Source: Rapana venosa (taxonomy: Eukaryota > Mollusca > Gastropoda > Neogastropoda > Muricidae). Taken from it: a DNA stretch of 64,000 nucleotides. Positions 63,946 to 64,000 of the stretch are shown here, piece by piece (the stretch's first letter is position 1; every line of letters begins with the position of its first letter). The notes below the pieces were generated by a model. The model saw only the letters and a program-made list of their open reading frames with translations. It was not told where the DNA came from and searched no databases. The position numbers and the translations under genes are program-made. The stretch is from contig CM054141.1 in assembly GCA_028751875.1 (NCBI GenBank), forward strand, positions 73,728,001 to 73,792,000. Reading direction: 5' to 3'.

Positions 63946-64000
63946 TTTCCTCCATTCAGTAAAACAAATTTGATATCTACGTGTTTGTGACTACACCATA

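Overview
The window is eukaryotic, repeat-dense DNA, most likely from a lophotrochozoan animal and probably a gastropod mollusc. The animal assignment rests on a spliced gene with GT-AG introns. The mollusc guess rests on a dispersed SINE (best copy about 39.48-39.90 kb) that I recognise from memory as common in snail genomes; no search was possible. There is no prokaryotic gene organisation.

The one host gene I can support is THOC2, a subunit of the THO/TREX mRNA-export complex. It lies on the minus strand from 26797 down to 1062. Thirteen coding exons could be placed, all with consensus splice sites and compatible phases. They cover the conserved middle of the protein. The N-terminal exons are not found to the right, the C-terminal exons lie beyond the left edge, and one short exon (about 40 codons) expected between 8485 and 6600 is missing. 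The introns are full of minisatellites (unit lengths 27/61, 29, 37, 43, 43-46, 45, 46, 49 and 67 bp), often starting within 100 bp of a splice site.

The rest is layered mobile DNA. (1) Three families of TTAA-flanked, piggyBac-type miniature elements: A at 35-693 and 51941-52575; B at 11984-13067, 13624-15033 and 32160-gap; C at 19581-20638. (2) A degraded piggyBac transposase gene with two apparent introns, 31034-31950. (3) A chimeric SINE joining a tRNA-like A box to the internal promoter region of 5S rRNA, four copies. (4) A mollusc-type tRNA SINE, three copies. (5) Several non-LTR retrotransposons: a full-length 3.27 kb RTE-like element with target-site duplication (55108-58375); a CR1/L2-like element (43481-46828) inserted into another LINE; rearranged CR1/L2 pieces at 53.5-54.9 and 62.6-63.9 kb; a LINE family at 5264-5978 and 36685-38430; a LINE with RNase H at 47.7-50.1 kb; and a degraded LINE at 59.4-61.1 kb. 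Several insertions can be paired with an empty site or a split host element inside the same window.

Sequence quality is uneven. About 28.2-43 kb and 59.2-62.7 kb are dominated by homopolymer-length irregularities and look error-rich. A 500-base N gap lies at 32945-33444. Frameshifts in those zones should not be read as biology.
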